From Tubiluchus corallicola (taxonomy: Eukaryota; Priapulida; Priapulimorpha; Priapulimorphida; Tubiluchidae): DNA of 64,000 bases. The position numbers and the translations under genes are program-made. The DNA lies in the NCBI GenBank assembly GCA_030141605.1, contig JAQGDQ010000088.1, forward strand, positions 558,001-622,000, written 5' to 3'. Positions 38,125 through 53,100 of this stretch are shown piece by piece; the first letter of the stretch is position 1; each line of letters starts with the position of its first letter. The notes below the pieces were generated by a model. It had not been told where the DNA came from. It saw nothing but the letters and a program-made list of their open reading frames with translations, and did no database searches.

Positions 38125-41100
38125 TCATGAGGTTGCAGATGATTCGAATCCTGTGAAATTCCAACGTCGTTCTAAAGAAGCACCAACCCCAGACAAAGTT
38201 TGCCGGAAGACGCCTGGCAGACGCTGGAGTAATTCCTCTATTTCTTGTGTGCGAATTCCAGGTAAGAGTCTTTGTAGGTATGACCAGATATAATCAGTCC
38301 CAGCACCAAATGGATGCACATGCAGAAAAGTGGCTATCAAGCCTGCAACACACAGAATGCTTGTAAAAAATATTTTTACGCAACGTTAATTCAGCTAAGT
38401 AGAATTAAGCAGGAAAATCTAAATCAGTTCTTGGCTTGAATTCTCAAGACTATTGAGCATTCAGCCAGGCTATTTTCGTACAAAGTAGTGAGTTGTTGCA
38501 TGACAGTTGAAAATGAATCATGCTATTATTTGAGCATGTGATAATATATAAACAGCCAATAGTTTACTGTTTGTAAAGACATAATGCAAAAATTGCAAAC
38601 TAACTGGAGTGAAATCAAAATTTGCTTTTCACCCTAATTATGCACAAAAATCAAATATTTATATTTTATACAGCCTATAACTGGTAAAATCATATTTTTT
38701 GCTGAAGCTACTGTGTTTTTAAGGATATTTTGCACTTTCTTTTTATGGATGATAGCATTCTGCTATGAAACTTTAATTGTATTTAGTTATAATAATTTTT
38801 GTTTCTTTCTAGTGAAGTCTTTTCTGCACTATGTATTCTGCATTTTTTAAAGTTGGGCATTAATACAGAATTCAAGTACTAGTTTTTATCAATCTTTTGA
38901 GTATTTTTAATCTTCTTCTGTTCTTCATCTGAGAATATTTTGCAGAGGTTGTATTTTCATTTCTTTGATGTTGAATTTTTTACTTGTCAAATTATTTTTT
39001 GTCATTAAGAATCATCTCAATTTTCAGCCAAACATTTAATGTGCATAATAATCACAACCCTATTTCGGGGTACTCACCGACAAGTCTTGCCTCTTTGTCA
39101 GACAAACGATCTACTCCCGACGATGCTGATGACACTTCCTGGGCAGCAAAGGCACCCGAATCTCTTGTTCGTGGCAAGTTCTCCACCCCAACAATTCCTG
39201 AAGAGTCTGTATTCGTTTGCTTAGTGGCTGATAGTGACACTACACGTGATGATTCTAGTTTCAGCTAAATAAATTGTCAGAACAATACACTTATTATGTT
39301 TGCTTTACATTTTTAATATAAAAATAGCAAAGTGGATTTAGCTATAACATATATTCCAAACTACAATTAGTTCTAAAAGTACCTTTTCAATGGTTTCACC
39401 ATCTTGCTTCATTTTTTGCTGATTGTCCACAATTTGCTATAATAAAAATGTTTAGTTTAAAATGATGTTTGTTTTGGCATTGACATAAAATATGAGATAC
39501 ATTAAAAATGGCAAATGTAAAATATGGTTACACATATTTTATTGATGTTTCAGAGTTCTGCATTCCACATTCACAAAGGCACACTAATTGTAGCATTTGC
39601 TCTTATACTTTTTTGTGAAATAAAATCCCATAAAAGCAAACTTCACAAATCATGCATATTTATTTAGGAAACTAAAGTGGTGAACTTATCTGAAACCTAA
39701 AACTAGAATAGGATTATCACAGTTACATTGATGCTTTACAGGTAACACACCATAAGTGTTGCACTCATTATTCTTTGAAAAATGTTGCCTTCTGATTTGT
39801 TCTAGGCAAGATCGCATAGTTTTGCTGCAGACAGTTGAAAACATAGATCTTCCAGATAATTTTTCTATGTCAGGCTATGGCTAGGCTCTTTAGCTATGAG
39901 ACATTGCTAAAAGCCACCATCTTCTAACTTCCATCAGATTTTCTGTTCAACTGCATGCTATTAAAAATGTGTAATTCTATAAGTTTCTGAAATTTAAGAA
40001 ACATAAGCATGACATCAATATTTGTTATCTACAGACATTACATTTTGAATTCCATTATTACCTTTTGCATTGCTTCTAGAGTTTGCTGCAAAGCTTTTAT
40101 TTGATTGTCCCGATAGTCCACTGATTCATTGTGTTCTGCTTTTAAAACATCTACTTCATTTTTATAGGCATCAACCTGCAGCATTTAATAGAGTAAAAAT
40201 AATTAACAACAGCTACCTGACAAGTAAGGTAAAGGTCTTAACGACTTATTGTTAAGACCACGAAATCAGCAGAAAAATATTAGCTAATTATTGTCTCTAA
40301 TAACAAACTGGCCATTTTAAACCTATAATAAGTTGTTTACAGAGCTGGCTTTTAACAATAACAAACATCACGACTATCTTACTTGTTGCTGCTGCAGAAA
40401 TATATGACATAATAAAGTGACAAAATTTCTTTTGCTTTAATTTTATATTAACAGCAACACATAACAAGAACCAGTCATTCTACATTAATTAATGTTTCAT
40501 TGTATATTGAGACACCTTAACACTGAATCTTATAATGACACACGCAATGTCATCAAAATGTTTTCAAACATCATTAGCTAATTGAAAACCTTTTTCAGGG
40601 CCGGCTCTATGTAGTTTGGCGCCCCAGGCAAGTATTTTTAGTGCTCCATCTTCAACTGTGGACCACTTCCAACATAGTCACCATGCATCCCAACCATAAT
40701 GGCATCTGTGTATTAGGCTTATACATGTTTTATAGTGTACTAACTAACTGTAGTTAATTACCTATCTATAGCCTGTGTTGATTTAATTTGACACTGAATT
40801 ATGAACCACAGTCCCAGGTATTTGGGAGCAATGAAAATTTCTGCAATTTCTGTAATTTTCCTGTACAATGTACATGCTCTTGGCTAGGTTTTCACTCAGC
40901 CTTTTCATCAGAAAATTTTTGAAACATGGACTCCTCTTTTTCACATACACCATTTCACTAGTTTCATGATTTTCACAACCTGGTCTAGTTGCAAATAGTT
41001 TGTACACCAGCTTTTTTATCTTTTGCTTCTTGTGTTACGCTCTTGAAAGCTTCAATTCTTATAGAGTTATCTACTACAATTAGATAAATGTTATAGCAAG

Positions 41101-44100
41101 GAACTTTTTTATTAAATGAGAGAGTTGTTACTCTGCTGCTCTCAGCAGTAGAAAGTGTTTTGCTGAGGGAAGAGAGTTCCGTGTTAGCGTGAATTAATCA
41201 TATTTTGGCAAGAAAATAACTCAAGCAGTTTTTTCATTAAATTATAGTGTAGTGCATTTAAGCAATTACACATATATTATGTTATTACATATGCTAAAGC
41301 CAAACTTAAAAATATACATTATATTATTACTTGTGCTAAAGCTAAACTTAAAAATTAAAAATATTACTTCCAGAATTTGGTGCCCCCAATATTTGGCACC
41401 CTCGGCAACTGCCTAGTGGTATAGCTGACCCTGACTTTTTCACAAAATGAAAACACCTACCTGACATCTTAACTGATCATTTTCTTCCTTCAGATTGCCC
41501 ACTTGCATGTTTTGTACATGTAGCTGTGCCTGAAGCACTAGAGGAAATGCATGTACAAAAATTTCATTAGAAAACTTTAGACTACTGGAGGCAAGTAAAA
41601 AAGCTTGTGGTTAAAACTAGTACTTCTGAAATCTTCTGAAAGTAAACTGACCCATTTTCATATTATGCACTAGGCTAATCACTGAATATTAATTTCTCAG
41701 AGAAAAACATGAAATCACACCTGCTAGCATTGACATTTAAACTAGTTATTCATGGATCTACCCAAATTAAATAACTAAGTTTAGATGGTGAGTTCAAGTT
41801 TTTCATAATCACCAAGCAACATTACTATTTTGAAAATTAAACTAGTTATTCATGGATCTACCCAAATTAAATAACTAAGTTTAGATGGTGAGTTCAAGTT
41901 TTTTACAATCACCAAGCAACATTACTATTTTGAAAATTAAACTGGCTGATATGATTATTTTGCAAGGCTTCTTTATAACAATGGCCAGACAAATGCAAAA
42001 AAAGTTTTCAGTAATATAACCATTATAATATTTGTACATGTATCACTATGTATTTCCTAAAATATTATTATTTATTTGATAAGAAGATAGCAGAAGGCAA
42101 CAGAAAAGTTAATAAATACCCATATCATCTTCAGTGCGACTTTTTTTGTTTGGAGGTCCATCGGCACTGGAACTGTGACTGTCTCCTTCTCCGTCAGACA
42201 TTTCCATCTCATCCTCATGTCGATCGCTTAAGAATTCCTCCATATTAGTCGCTTTGATCTCCTATAATATTACAAAATAGAAAAAAATCAGTAAACTAAA
42301 GAGCTTAACCCTATGCAGAAATAGAGAAAACAAACCAAATGAAGCTGTATTCAACGTCAGTTTGAAAGGAGCAATTTCCAATTTCACATAAAAATCTGAA
42401 CAAAACGATACCAATTCATTAACTTCTGGAAAATTGGAAAAGCCTTCACATGATGAAGTTTTGCAATCTTGTCAGGGCATTAATACCTCGTCAACTTTTT
42501 TCTTCCAACTATGGCAACAAAAATGCATCACAGACATCCAAAATTTGCCTTCTGATTATAACAAAAATCATAAGCATATCAGTGCTATACAACTTTCATT
42601 AGCTGACTGTCACATTAAGTTTGAGCAATTCAGCAACATTTTGTTGATGATATTTGAAGGCAGTTGGACAGATTCTAGTCCCGTGCCAATGTCAAATGAT
42701 GTAAAAGTGCAGTAGCCAGCAAATGTATTCTTTCCCAGAATTCTTTCCCATATACTTACCCAAAGTAAGAAAACCTTTTTACCATTGATATTTACTTCTG
42801 TTATCCATCAGGTACTTTCCACAGAGTAGTGTTTATTAGTTTTACGTTTTTCGGCTCGATATACTCAATGAAAATGTTCAGTACTAACAGCAGCAATATC
42901 GGTTTAATGGCTCAAATAAGGCATTTTTACCAAAATCATTAAAACATTTTACTAATATAATTAGCAATTTAATACATTCTCGAAGGCATAACAAAGGCTC
43001 CATTGGATGAAGTGTCAATGGCCAAACTGTCTACTACTCATACATCAAATAACAACCATTTATGCTTGTTAATTTTTTTATGCACTTCAGAAAAATTCAC
43101 AGTTTTATATAAGTATTTAAAGTTGTTAGTCTATCTACTTGGAGACATTCCAAATACTGTATCAAGCTGTTAGTTCACAGCATTACCAATGTATACCTGT
43201 AACAGTTGTTATACAATATGCCAGCCAAACCATGCCTTAGCAGTTGTTTTATAAGTACTATGGTAAACGATTTACACTCCCATTTTCCTTATGAAATATG
43301 ACATTTCATAGATACTATATTTTTTATCATATGAGATGCTGGAATACCAACTTCATTGCCATACATGTTGCATATCACCTATTACGTAATGATTTGTAAT
43401 GCAAATGTAATCGAATAAGCACAATTATTTTGTTCTACTTGGCCTCAATCCTGCAAGCACACAAAGTCAACCATTTGCAGCCACAAATCTATAAATCCCC
43501 ATCAGAATTCCCTACCATCAATTTAGTAGAATTTCCTACTACAGTGGTCACTGAAATCCAGAATACCATTGATATTTAAAGTAATGCATAAAGATCCAAG
43601 TGCAAGTGAGCTAAAATGCTTGAAATGTTGCCTACCTCATTTTCTGGTACCAGCCTAATATGTTGGAAATTAGGCGATTTATATTGTTAAAATAATCTAA
43701 TGATTTTAAAGCGTGTTTTGAAAGAAACACAGTCACACAAAAAACAGGTAGTAAGAAAAAACCCAAGACAAGTTAGATAAAACTGGATCTTTCATGCATG
43801 ATGCACATTTAGGCATTGTTGACACAGAAGTGATGTTTTTTACCTCATTATAAGGTAAAATTATTGCACTTTTCTAAACATTCTAGTATGAAACATTTAA
43901 GTCACTTACAATTCCTAATATACTGAACACATATCAAATACCAGCAAAATGAAGTGCAAAAATAACGGTGAAAATTTTATTTTGCTAGACAAGAAACTAG
44001 GCACTAATTCTCTTGTAATTATACATCACATGTTCAGGTGCATCGAACAAAAGAACTGGGACAATTTGCTGGTTAAAACTGAACATAGCACACTTAGTGC

Positions 44101-47100
44101 AAGATTTCGTGCAAAGTTAATGAAGCATTATTTTTATTAAACGCCACCAGCGAACATGGGAAGTTAAACAACAAATCATAAATTAAAAGTGAATGGATAA
44201 TTAGCATTGTAAAATATAGCATGAAGAAAATTTTTCACAATGCAGAAAGTAATGCTGCTATATGATCTAGAAAACCCGAAATTAAGTAAATTCAAACAAC
44301 ATTTGAATTTCAGTAACTAGATGAGGTCAACAGACAAGACTGTCATATCGTGTCTAGCCGTGCCAGTTCATGGTTAATACAAGTTCTAGTATAACAAATT
44401 TAACAAGTAACCTTTACTTGAGATTGACTGCCAAAGGTACCATAGCATTACTTTCAGTTTTTGCTATTCTTACCCTTCTGAATTTGCTAAACTAGGGAAT
44501 TCGGGATACAAACTTGCATGCTGTATTTAGTTCAAAACTCATAAATTTTACTCCACTATGTAGCGATTCTCACTTCTTACTGACTACAGGCCTGTCAACT
44601 TTTTCTGAATTAAGCAACGTGCTATTAGCTTATGTAGCCACACTGCATTGAATAAACTGTCGAAATAAAAACACTTCAAATAGCAAAATCACTCTACGTT
44701 AAGAAAGAGAAAATAGCAGCTTAAATAGAGTGGTACAAAATGAAACTAACACATCAAAACAACTTGGCTACACATCCAATACACTATGCTGACCACAATG
44801 ACAGGCCTGCAGGTGTTTTTGCAAACCGTCTAACATCATCCTACCTGACACTGTTTTCTCCACAGGTCGATGTTCTTCCGCTGTGCCTTGCTGAAATGAT
44901 CCCAAGCCTTTTGCTTTGTTGCTGCATTGAACACCTTGTCTATCTGATCAACTTTAAGAATAAAAAGCAACTTTTTACATGAAATATAGCGGTGAGGTTG
45001 AAGAATTCCCGGTAAAAAACTCACCTCGTATGACATAAACACGTAACTCGGATCATGCACCCACTTACCACACGATGTCTTATACGAAGAACAATAATGG
45101 TATAAACCTTATCACTCTATAAATAAATGTCTTAACAACTGAAACGGATTATGAAGCTCACTTTTGCTAGTTTGACTAGTTAACACTGAGCAAATTCTAT
45201 ATTTTGCCTTAGAGAATGAACAATTCGACATTGACAATGCAATGATTATGAACGTCTATTTTACTTTAATGTAATTTGGTGTTTCCTAACCAAACCTAGG
45301 ATGTGCCATTCAAGTAAGTGTACGAAATTATTCACCGGACTAACTGGGTCTTTTAAACAATATAAAGCCTAATTTTGACTTTTTTGCCACTATTTACCTC
45401 AAGCAAACAGGTACTCAGAGAAGAGCTAAGAAGCAGGTTTAATTCACAAAAACTAATATGGCTTTCACATGAAAACGTATTAGTATGCAATCAGTACTGT
45501 TCGGTATTGTGCGAAAATATGTAACACCTAATTAAAAACGATCATGGTAAGTCGACTTCAGAACAGGCTTCCCCATTCAGACTGGTGTTAAACAGGTTAG
45601 CGTCACACTGAGTTAGGCAACCAGAATATTCATTAGAGTAGATTCGAGCCCATAAAATTTGCTCTGCGTTACTTAAAATGCTGCAAAACTGCGAACACGT
45701 TAAATCTCCATGGAATTTCAAACACGTCAGTAGTGTGAAAACACGAAAGTAATTTTTTTTGAACATTTTAGAAAATCTGGACATACATAATGTTTTAGAT
45801 AGTAGAAGGCAAAAGAATTAAAAACTGTTTGCTGAAGTGACAGGCCAGCGGAGGGAAATTGGTACTGAAAAAATGTGGCAATAGTATCAAACAAAATGTG
45901 GCAACAGTGCTGAAAATGAGTAAACTTAATTATGCAAATATATTCTGTGTTACTGTCTACTGCATGCCTGATAGTCACCCCCGGTACACAATGCAACAGC
46001 TCTGCAGTGTTCTCAGTCCCCCAAGAGCTAGCTAGCCCTGCACGAACCTGCACCATTTTTATTTAAAAATCATACAAGCTGCTCAGTCCAATAAAGAAAG
46101 CAAACATTCATTTCAGAGAGCTTGTACAATGCAGAATATTATAGTTTCTAATGGAGCTATGATTACATTGACAGTGAACTTACCATACTCATAAACAGGC
46201 ATTTTTTCAGTTACAGTATCTAAAGCTTTTATGACAATCATAAAATGCATTTATTGCACAAACTGTCAGCTTAATAAGCAAACATAAAAATTTATAAATA
46301 ACATACAGATACCACAACCTACTTTTCCGCATATTCACTTCTTGCTACTGGGCTTACTGTCACTAGGCAAATGCAAAAGTTGTTTTACTGAAAACTAATT
46401 ATTTCTAATAAAATCTATTTCAGAAATTATTATAGAGAGATAGTCATTGAGATGAAGTCATAGACATCAATTCATTCAACTGAATGATTTAACAGTGACT
46501 TTGCTGTCTAAAGTATGCAAACACCAAGCTGGTAATAGTGTGTCTGCTACCTGATGCATATTTGCAGTTATAGTTACGATGTCACGCTGGTCTGGCTTGA
46601 TCTAGGTGCAGTCTCACTGATCTCAGAGTGGCTAGCTATTGTGAACAACACAGACCTACTCACTCCATTGTCTTATCACAAGCAAAAATTTAAATAAACA
46701 AATATAATGATAGCCAGATGTAAAACATATAAAATGCAGGTTTTGTAAAAAGTTTGTTTACATACAATCTCTGTAAATGTAAACAACATTTTTTTGTTTC
46801 TTTTCTGCAGCCTCCACACAAAAGACCTCTGCTCATTTGTAGTTTCTCTGTAGTGCGAATTCGTCATTAATTTCTATAGTTTCACAACATTAAAACTAAC
46901 AAAGCTTTTACAAATTCTAACATTTCCGAAAAACAAAGGTCCAAAACCATTAATATTGTTTTAATAGCCCTAACAGTACACTGAAGAAAGTTATATGTGT
47001 GCTTGCATAGCAAAATTGTCGATAAGTCAGCAATTATGGTTTTCTAGTTATACACATATCCTGAATCTCCATTTCATGAGGAACATTTTGATACCAAGTT

Positions 47101-50100
47101 CATCACTCTATGTTATTTTCAAGCTGAGATAATCAATGTTGAAGTTGAGGTGATGCTACGCACTGAAAGACACAATCTTGACAAAATTGCTGTTAAACTT
47201 AGCTATTGTTTTTTGTCGCATTTCTTCAAAACACTTAGCAACCGCAAAAATGTGGGTTGCTACAGACCTTGCAAGAGCACGTTGAAGTTATGTTTAAATC
47301 CAGTAGATGGTTCTCCCAGACGAAGATCCGGGCTTGGCAACAGAAAAAACCCGAAGCAACTTCCAGGAGCTGCTATTGGAGTTTGAAAATAGGAGTTTTT
47401 TACAATTGCATTACTAGTTTCTAGAGAGAAAAGTGGGTAACGAGATATGAAATTAAATTTTTGGTTTTTTTTTTGAATACTTTCTTGATGATTTGATGCT
47501 AGGGTTGGTTTTTGCAAAATACAAATAAAATTGACATTTGACCAAATTTTTGTGTCGCTCTACTTTGAAGCATCATAACGTACTTTTAACTATGCCAACT
47601 TATGGATTGTTTTGGTATGCAAGCAAACATATGACAATTTGGGTTTGTCCTTCACTTTGACTTTTTACATTTTACCAAGGATTTGCAAACAGCGTTATCA
47701 GTACCATGTACATTCAGACAACAGATCTGAGTAACAGAAAATTAATCCAGACAATAATATCCTTTTTAGATCGTCCTGCATTTTAATGGTTATTCTAAAC
47801 TTACCGATACTTTGCGCTTCAGTACACGCATTACGTTTGTTGCTTGAAATGTTTCTTACAGTCATCCACAGCACATTATTACCACAAATCCACATTCCAT
47901 TATTTACTTGCACATATATGCAGTTTGTCTTACAATAAATTAGTGGTGCTTTCTGTCCAAAAAACAACATCATTGCCCACAGGTAACCTTGCATGTTCAT
48001 CATTTGCCCAAAAAATTAAGCAAACTTATTGCTTGCAATATTAAGCTTTTATTCCGAGTGTTCTTACTGCCACTGTCTTGTCACAAAAGGTTCTAGCTTC
48101 CAGTAGAAGACTCATTGCAATAAATACGCATAGCACAAGGCAAATTGAAACTGTTTGCTTTGTGAGAAATACTAACAACCATCGGTTTGCTAACATTTTA
48201 TATTACACAATGGCTTTCATGTACCTTTATGTCACTAAGTTTAAAGTCTGTCATCACCTGTGACAATAAATGTAATGTGAAAAGTAAGACTAGAATTTTA
48301 CATGAGAAACATATACACTACAAAAAATTAAATTTATACGTGTTCACGCTGTACATAGTTTTAACACAAAAAACCTCACCAATGGTTCTGCAACTGCTCA
48401 AAACTTGAATTAAACTTGAGTACGTAAATTTTTCAGAATTCATACTTACACTGAGTAAGTAAACCTTGGAACCTTTGCTTCATCATATCTTTTAATTTCA
48501 TCATTTCTTCTTCATATTGCTGCTTTTCATTCATTAAACGCCTTACATGAGAGTTAGTGCTTTGAATCATTGAGTAGAATGAATTTGCTGAGCGTCGATT
48601 ACAGTCGCCACGCTCCAACCATGTAATCAGCAGTGAAGATGCTTTAAAGAATGTCTCTTCATCTATGGTAAATATAAAATGAAGAATGCACTTAATATGT
48701 AAACACAAATAGTTGAACATTTACATATATCACTGGTAAAGGTATATACTAAACTATAGTTTGCGATGATTATTTTGTTTTTTCTAAAGCTAGAAGCAAT
48801 GTTTGACAGTGACGTTATTTTTCATGTTTTTCCTCTTACACATATACATACATATTAACTATAAATTACAAAATGTACGTGTAGTCTTTTTCTTCGACAA
48901 ACCTTTACAAACTTTAGATGTGATTTACAACTACATTTGGAGTATTAATAAAGTAAAGTAATTATCATCAGTAAAGAATCAGAAAATATATAATGCAAAC
49001 TATCAGACCAAACACATAAACTTTACTCAACCAAAACTGACAATGCAGGTTAATCATAAAAGCTTAACTTTGACAAATGACAGTTTCCACTTTTTCCACT
49101 TAGAAAAACTGAGGACACTAGGATTATAAACAAAACACAAACTTTTTAGTTGGTCAGATACAATAACAGATTCATGATCGGAAAAATGAATGACTGGTGG
49201 AGGACTAGGTGCCATCATGCGGTCCTGTTCAACACGTTGTCTATGTCTCATCTCACGCTGCACTGCACGAAGAGCGCATTCCCATTCATACAGATCATCA
49301 CGTGCTTGAGCAAAATCTACATGCAGACGACCAGTGTGAGATGCATCTGTATTAGAGCCAATTCTCATTCGATAACCTGGAAAACATAAATTAAAAATGT
49401 TAATAAAATTATCAAAACTTAATTGCTCAATCTCAGCAACTGGAAAAAAAAGAATACGTAACAATCTTTAATTTTCCGTATCACCTAGCAGTGCAGCATT
49501 AGCAAAGTGTGTTGTTGCATAGAGTATCAATTAACAATGAACTAGCATCAATCTATGAACTTAGACAAAAGCAAGATGAGTTTTCATATCATACCCCATT
49601 TTGAAGTACAGTAAAAAGTAAACATTTTAACAACAATGTTTCTACAATTAATTAATAGGTTAAAAACTCAATTAATGACAGGTGAGCACAGTTAGTGATG
49701 AAGTCACAATTGAATAAAATTTTCAACAGCTGAAACATTCCACGAGTGTCTTGCACCTGTTTGTGAAAGCGAAAATTGAAATATGTATATCGCTACTGTA
49801 CAACATTCAGTATGATAAATAAAAATTCTACAAATTTTAAGTTTAAAATTCAAATTTGAAGTTTACTGCTGTACTCAGGCATGAGGTCTCAAACGTGTGT
49901 ATTATGTCATAACTGAAAACATTTCTGAACTGAGAAGTACATCATCTGTTTTCTGTGCAATGCGTTTTGGAGCTGCAGGCGCTAGTGCCCGTTCCAGCTA
50001 GCGAATGGTGAAATGTATGTAACTAGCAATGTAAGCGAAGAACTAGCAATGCGAACACGAAATTACACTTCTGTGGTAACAACTCCTTCACACAAGTCAT

Positions 50101-53100
50101 TCTTGAAAAAACAGTATGTTCCTTTTCAATATTTTAAAGAGCAGATTGTTTTGACCAATAATTTAACATTGGGTCCAGTTTTCCTTTAAGCATCACTAGC
50201 AGTATCAGGGTGGTGTTGGTCCCTTTACGTTCTCAATTCCACTATTTATTCACAAAAACTATAACAAATGGTTTGTGATGTGATTTTTTAGCAATGAACT
50301 GCTATTAATGCAAACTAACATTGGGGTGTATAAGCATTTATAAGCATTTTTTACAAATAATGCCCATATTTAGTTTGGATTATAGATTAACTTATAAGCA
50401 TAAATGTTGTGATGAATTAAGAATTAATTGAAGTCTATCCCATTAGCCTTCCCTACTAACTAGCCTACTAACTAGAAAGACAGTCAACTGATATAGATGC
50501 TTCATCATTATTTTTTGACAGCTGTGACAAGCGAAGTGAGCAATCACGACAACTAACTGATATTAGAGATCCAGTAAGATATGCCTCTAACATAATCATG
50601 AGTAATGTAATGTACATCAGCTATGATGGTTATTATTATTATTATTATTATTACGAGTTTATTTCGTATAAAAATTTACAAAAATAATCACTCTGTTTGT
50701 TTTCAAATAAAAAGAAGATCTGGCTTGATGATGTTCTAATCTGTACCAAATCCAGGCATTTTGTATTCCTACAGGCATTAAATCTCATTTGTGAAGACCG
50801 AAAATCAATTAAGATTCTTTGCTAAATGAATTATTATATGTGATGCCATCTTACAACAGATTAGTTAGCCTTAAAAGCAATAGCAATTTAGCAAATCTAG
50901 CAAAAGTACTCATTATCATTATACCAGATAATTGCAAGGCTCTGTCAACAAAAGAGTTTTCGCCCAGGTAATTTTCCCCTAGCTGCATCATAGCTTCTTT
51001 GTTGAAAGGTTCAGCTTCAAAACGAATATGACAAAAATTCTTCTTGCTCATACGAACACTGAGAACTGGACCACAGCGACCGAACACGTCCCTTATCATC
51101 TCCTCATCAGCTTTCTCTGGAAGACCACCAACGAAAACTGTCCTGCAACCAGGTGGACGCTCTCTAGTGGTTGGTGGTGGAGCAGCTGTAATAGTAAACG
51201 ATTCAAGTTCAGACAGAATAAAGTACTGCTATTCCTTCATAATAACTCATAAACCTGTAATATGTGACACTGGAAGGGTAGACTCAAAATCTCTTATTAT
51301 TTGTAAGCTAATTTGTTACTTGTTGACAAATCTTGCATTAATTATAATTGCTGCATGTCAAATAAATTAACTGCTTTTCTGGTTATAACTGAAGGAACAG
51401 ACGGGATACTCAATTATAACATGGTACAAAAGTTTACTAGTGGCCTACAAAAATAATCGTTAATCGTAATTGCCTATGACTACAAAAATAAATACTATTT
51501 CAGCAAGGGGCATTATTAAAAGTAGTGTTGTTAAGCTATATATACACAAAGAAAGCAAAAACTGTATATTAGGACTTGTTAAAACAAGCAACATAAAACT
51601 TGTGCTTGTTAGTTTAGTGTTAAATGACACAAGCAAATATACTAAGCCCTCTATGTATACAAGAATAATGTGCAAGATAAAAGAAATATGAAATGTATGT
51701 TGAACATTGGTAATATAATAACATTATAAAAAACAAAATGATGTCATCTGTCTGATATACTAGCAAAGTACAACGACATTTCGCTGCATTACACAGTTAC
51801 ACAAAATACCTTTTTGTACAAGGCAGATAATAAAATATTTTAATTTTTAACGGTTATTTAAAAATGCAGGTAAGTTATTTCTAAATTTACTAAATTTACT
51901 TTTTCAGTCTTCTTACACTAAAATACGAAATGCCAATTCTCTTCAATAAACCCTATCTTCCCGACTCACACCATGTTGTATCCCTTTTTGTACAGCAAGG
52001 TTGTGTGTTACTCTTAACCTGATTAAATCTTTCATAGCTTTTGAGAACGGATATCTTCATTATAAATTCCTTTTACATTTCACTCCCTACTATACATACA
52101 GTTAACATGCAGTAATAAGCAAACTTTGTTTAGTCAGTCAAAAATATTACTAATTACTGTTTTTATATCAGCAATATCACACATTTCCAATGTATCACAT
52201 GATTTTTAGCTGAGGAATCTTTTACTACAAATTTTTTTGTAATAGTTCAGGTAGTAACATCTGCCTGAGACTAAATTATTCCTAGTGAATTTGTTATCAT
52301 CTGTTGACATCACATATCATGACACTATACACAACTAAAAAAAAATTAACTGGCATACTTTAGTCATACAACTTAAAGCAGGAAAACATAGCTCAGTTAA
52401 AATGATATTACTTTCAATTGACCAACATTCACCTATCATACTCTTGAATATTCTCATGACAAATACAGCAGTTCTAATTAAAAAAAATCTAAGAGCAGGT
52501 ATAGAATAAGGATATTTCATCTAAGGTCACTGACCCGAGGTTGAAAACAGAAAACATTTCCTACACAGAAGTTGTACATTACCAACTTTGGCATGTTTAT
52601 GGCAGAAATACAATAAGAAGTGTTTGAATGGAAAAGTAAAAACAGCTTGGTGTCTACTAAATATATTATCTACCATACATATTGGTATTATAAAATTTAC
52701 ACACTCACTTTTTTAAACTGAATAAAAAATCTGCAAGTTCTCAGTTGCCAATTATTAAAAGTTAGCTTAAACTAAAAAAAGAGAAAAACATAGCAAAGTA
52801 GTAAAAAAAGTAAATTTATTATTTAAAATTTCCTGACAGTTATATTTTGAATATTTGCCAAGGCTTAATAAAAGTGACTGCACGCTGAACTACAACATTT
52901 TACAATGTACTACAGGTTGTATAGGACAAATCAAATTTAAGAAAAAATGGTCAAGATTTCATTTAATACTGTTACTTACTTGGATTTGCTGGAAACAGAG
53001 TGCACTCCTTACAATGAATAATTTCCTTTTGAGGAGGTGGTGGCATAGGTACACCAGGTGCACCAGGTGGAATGAATCCAAACTAATAAAGGCACAGATC

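Noticed and set aside
38140-38155. tRNA B-box-like GATTCGAATCC
   Set aside because: It lies within the conserved last coding exon of ENOX, with no tRNA fold around it.
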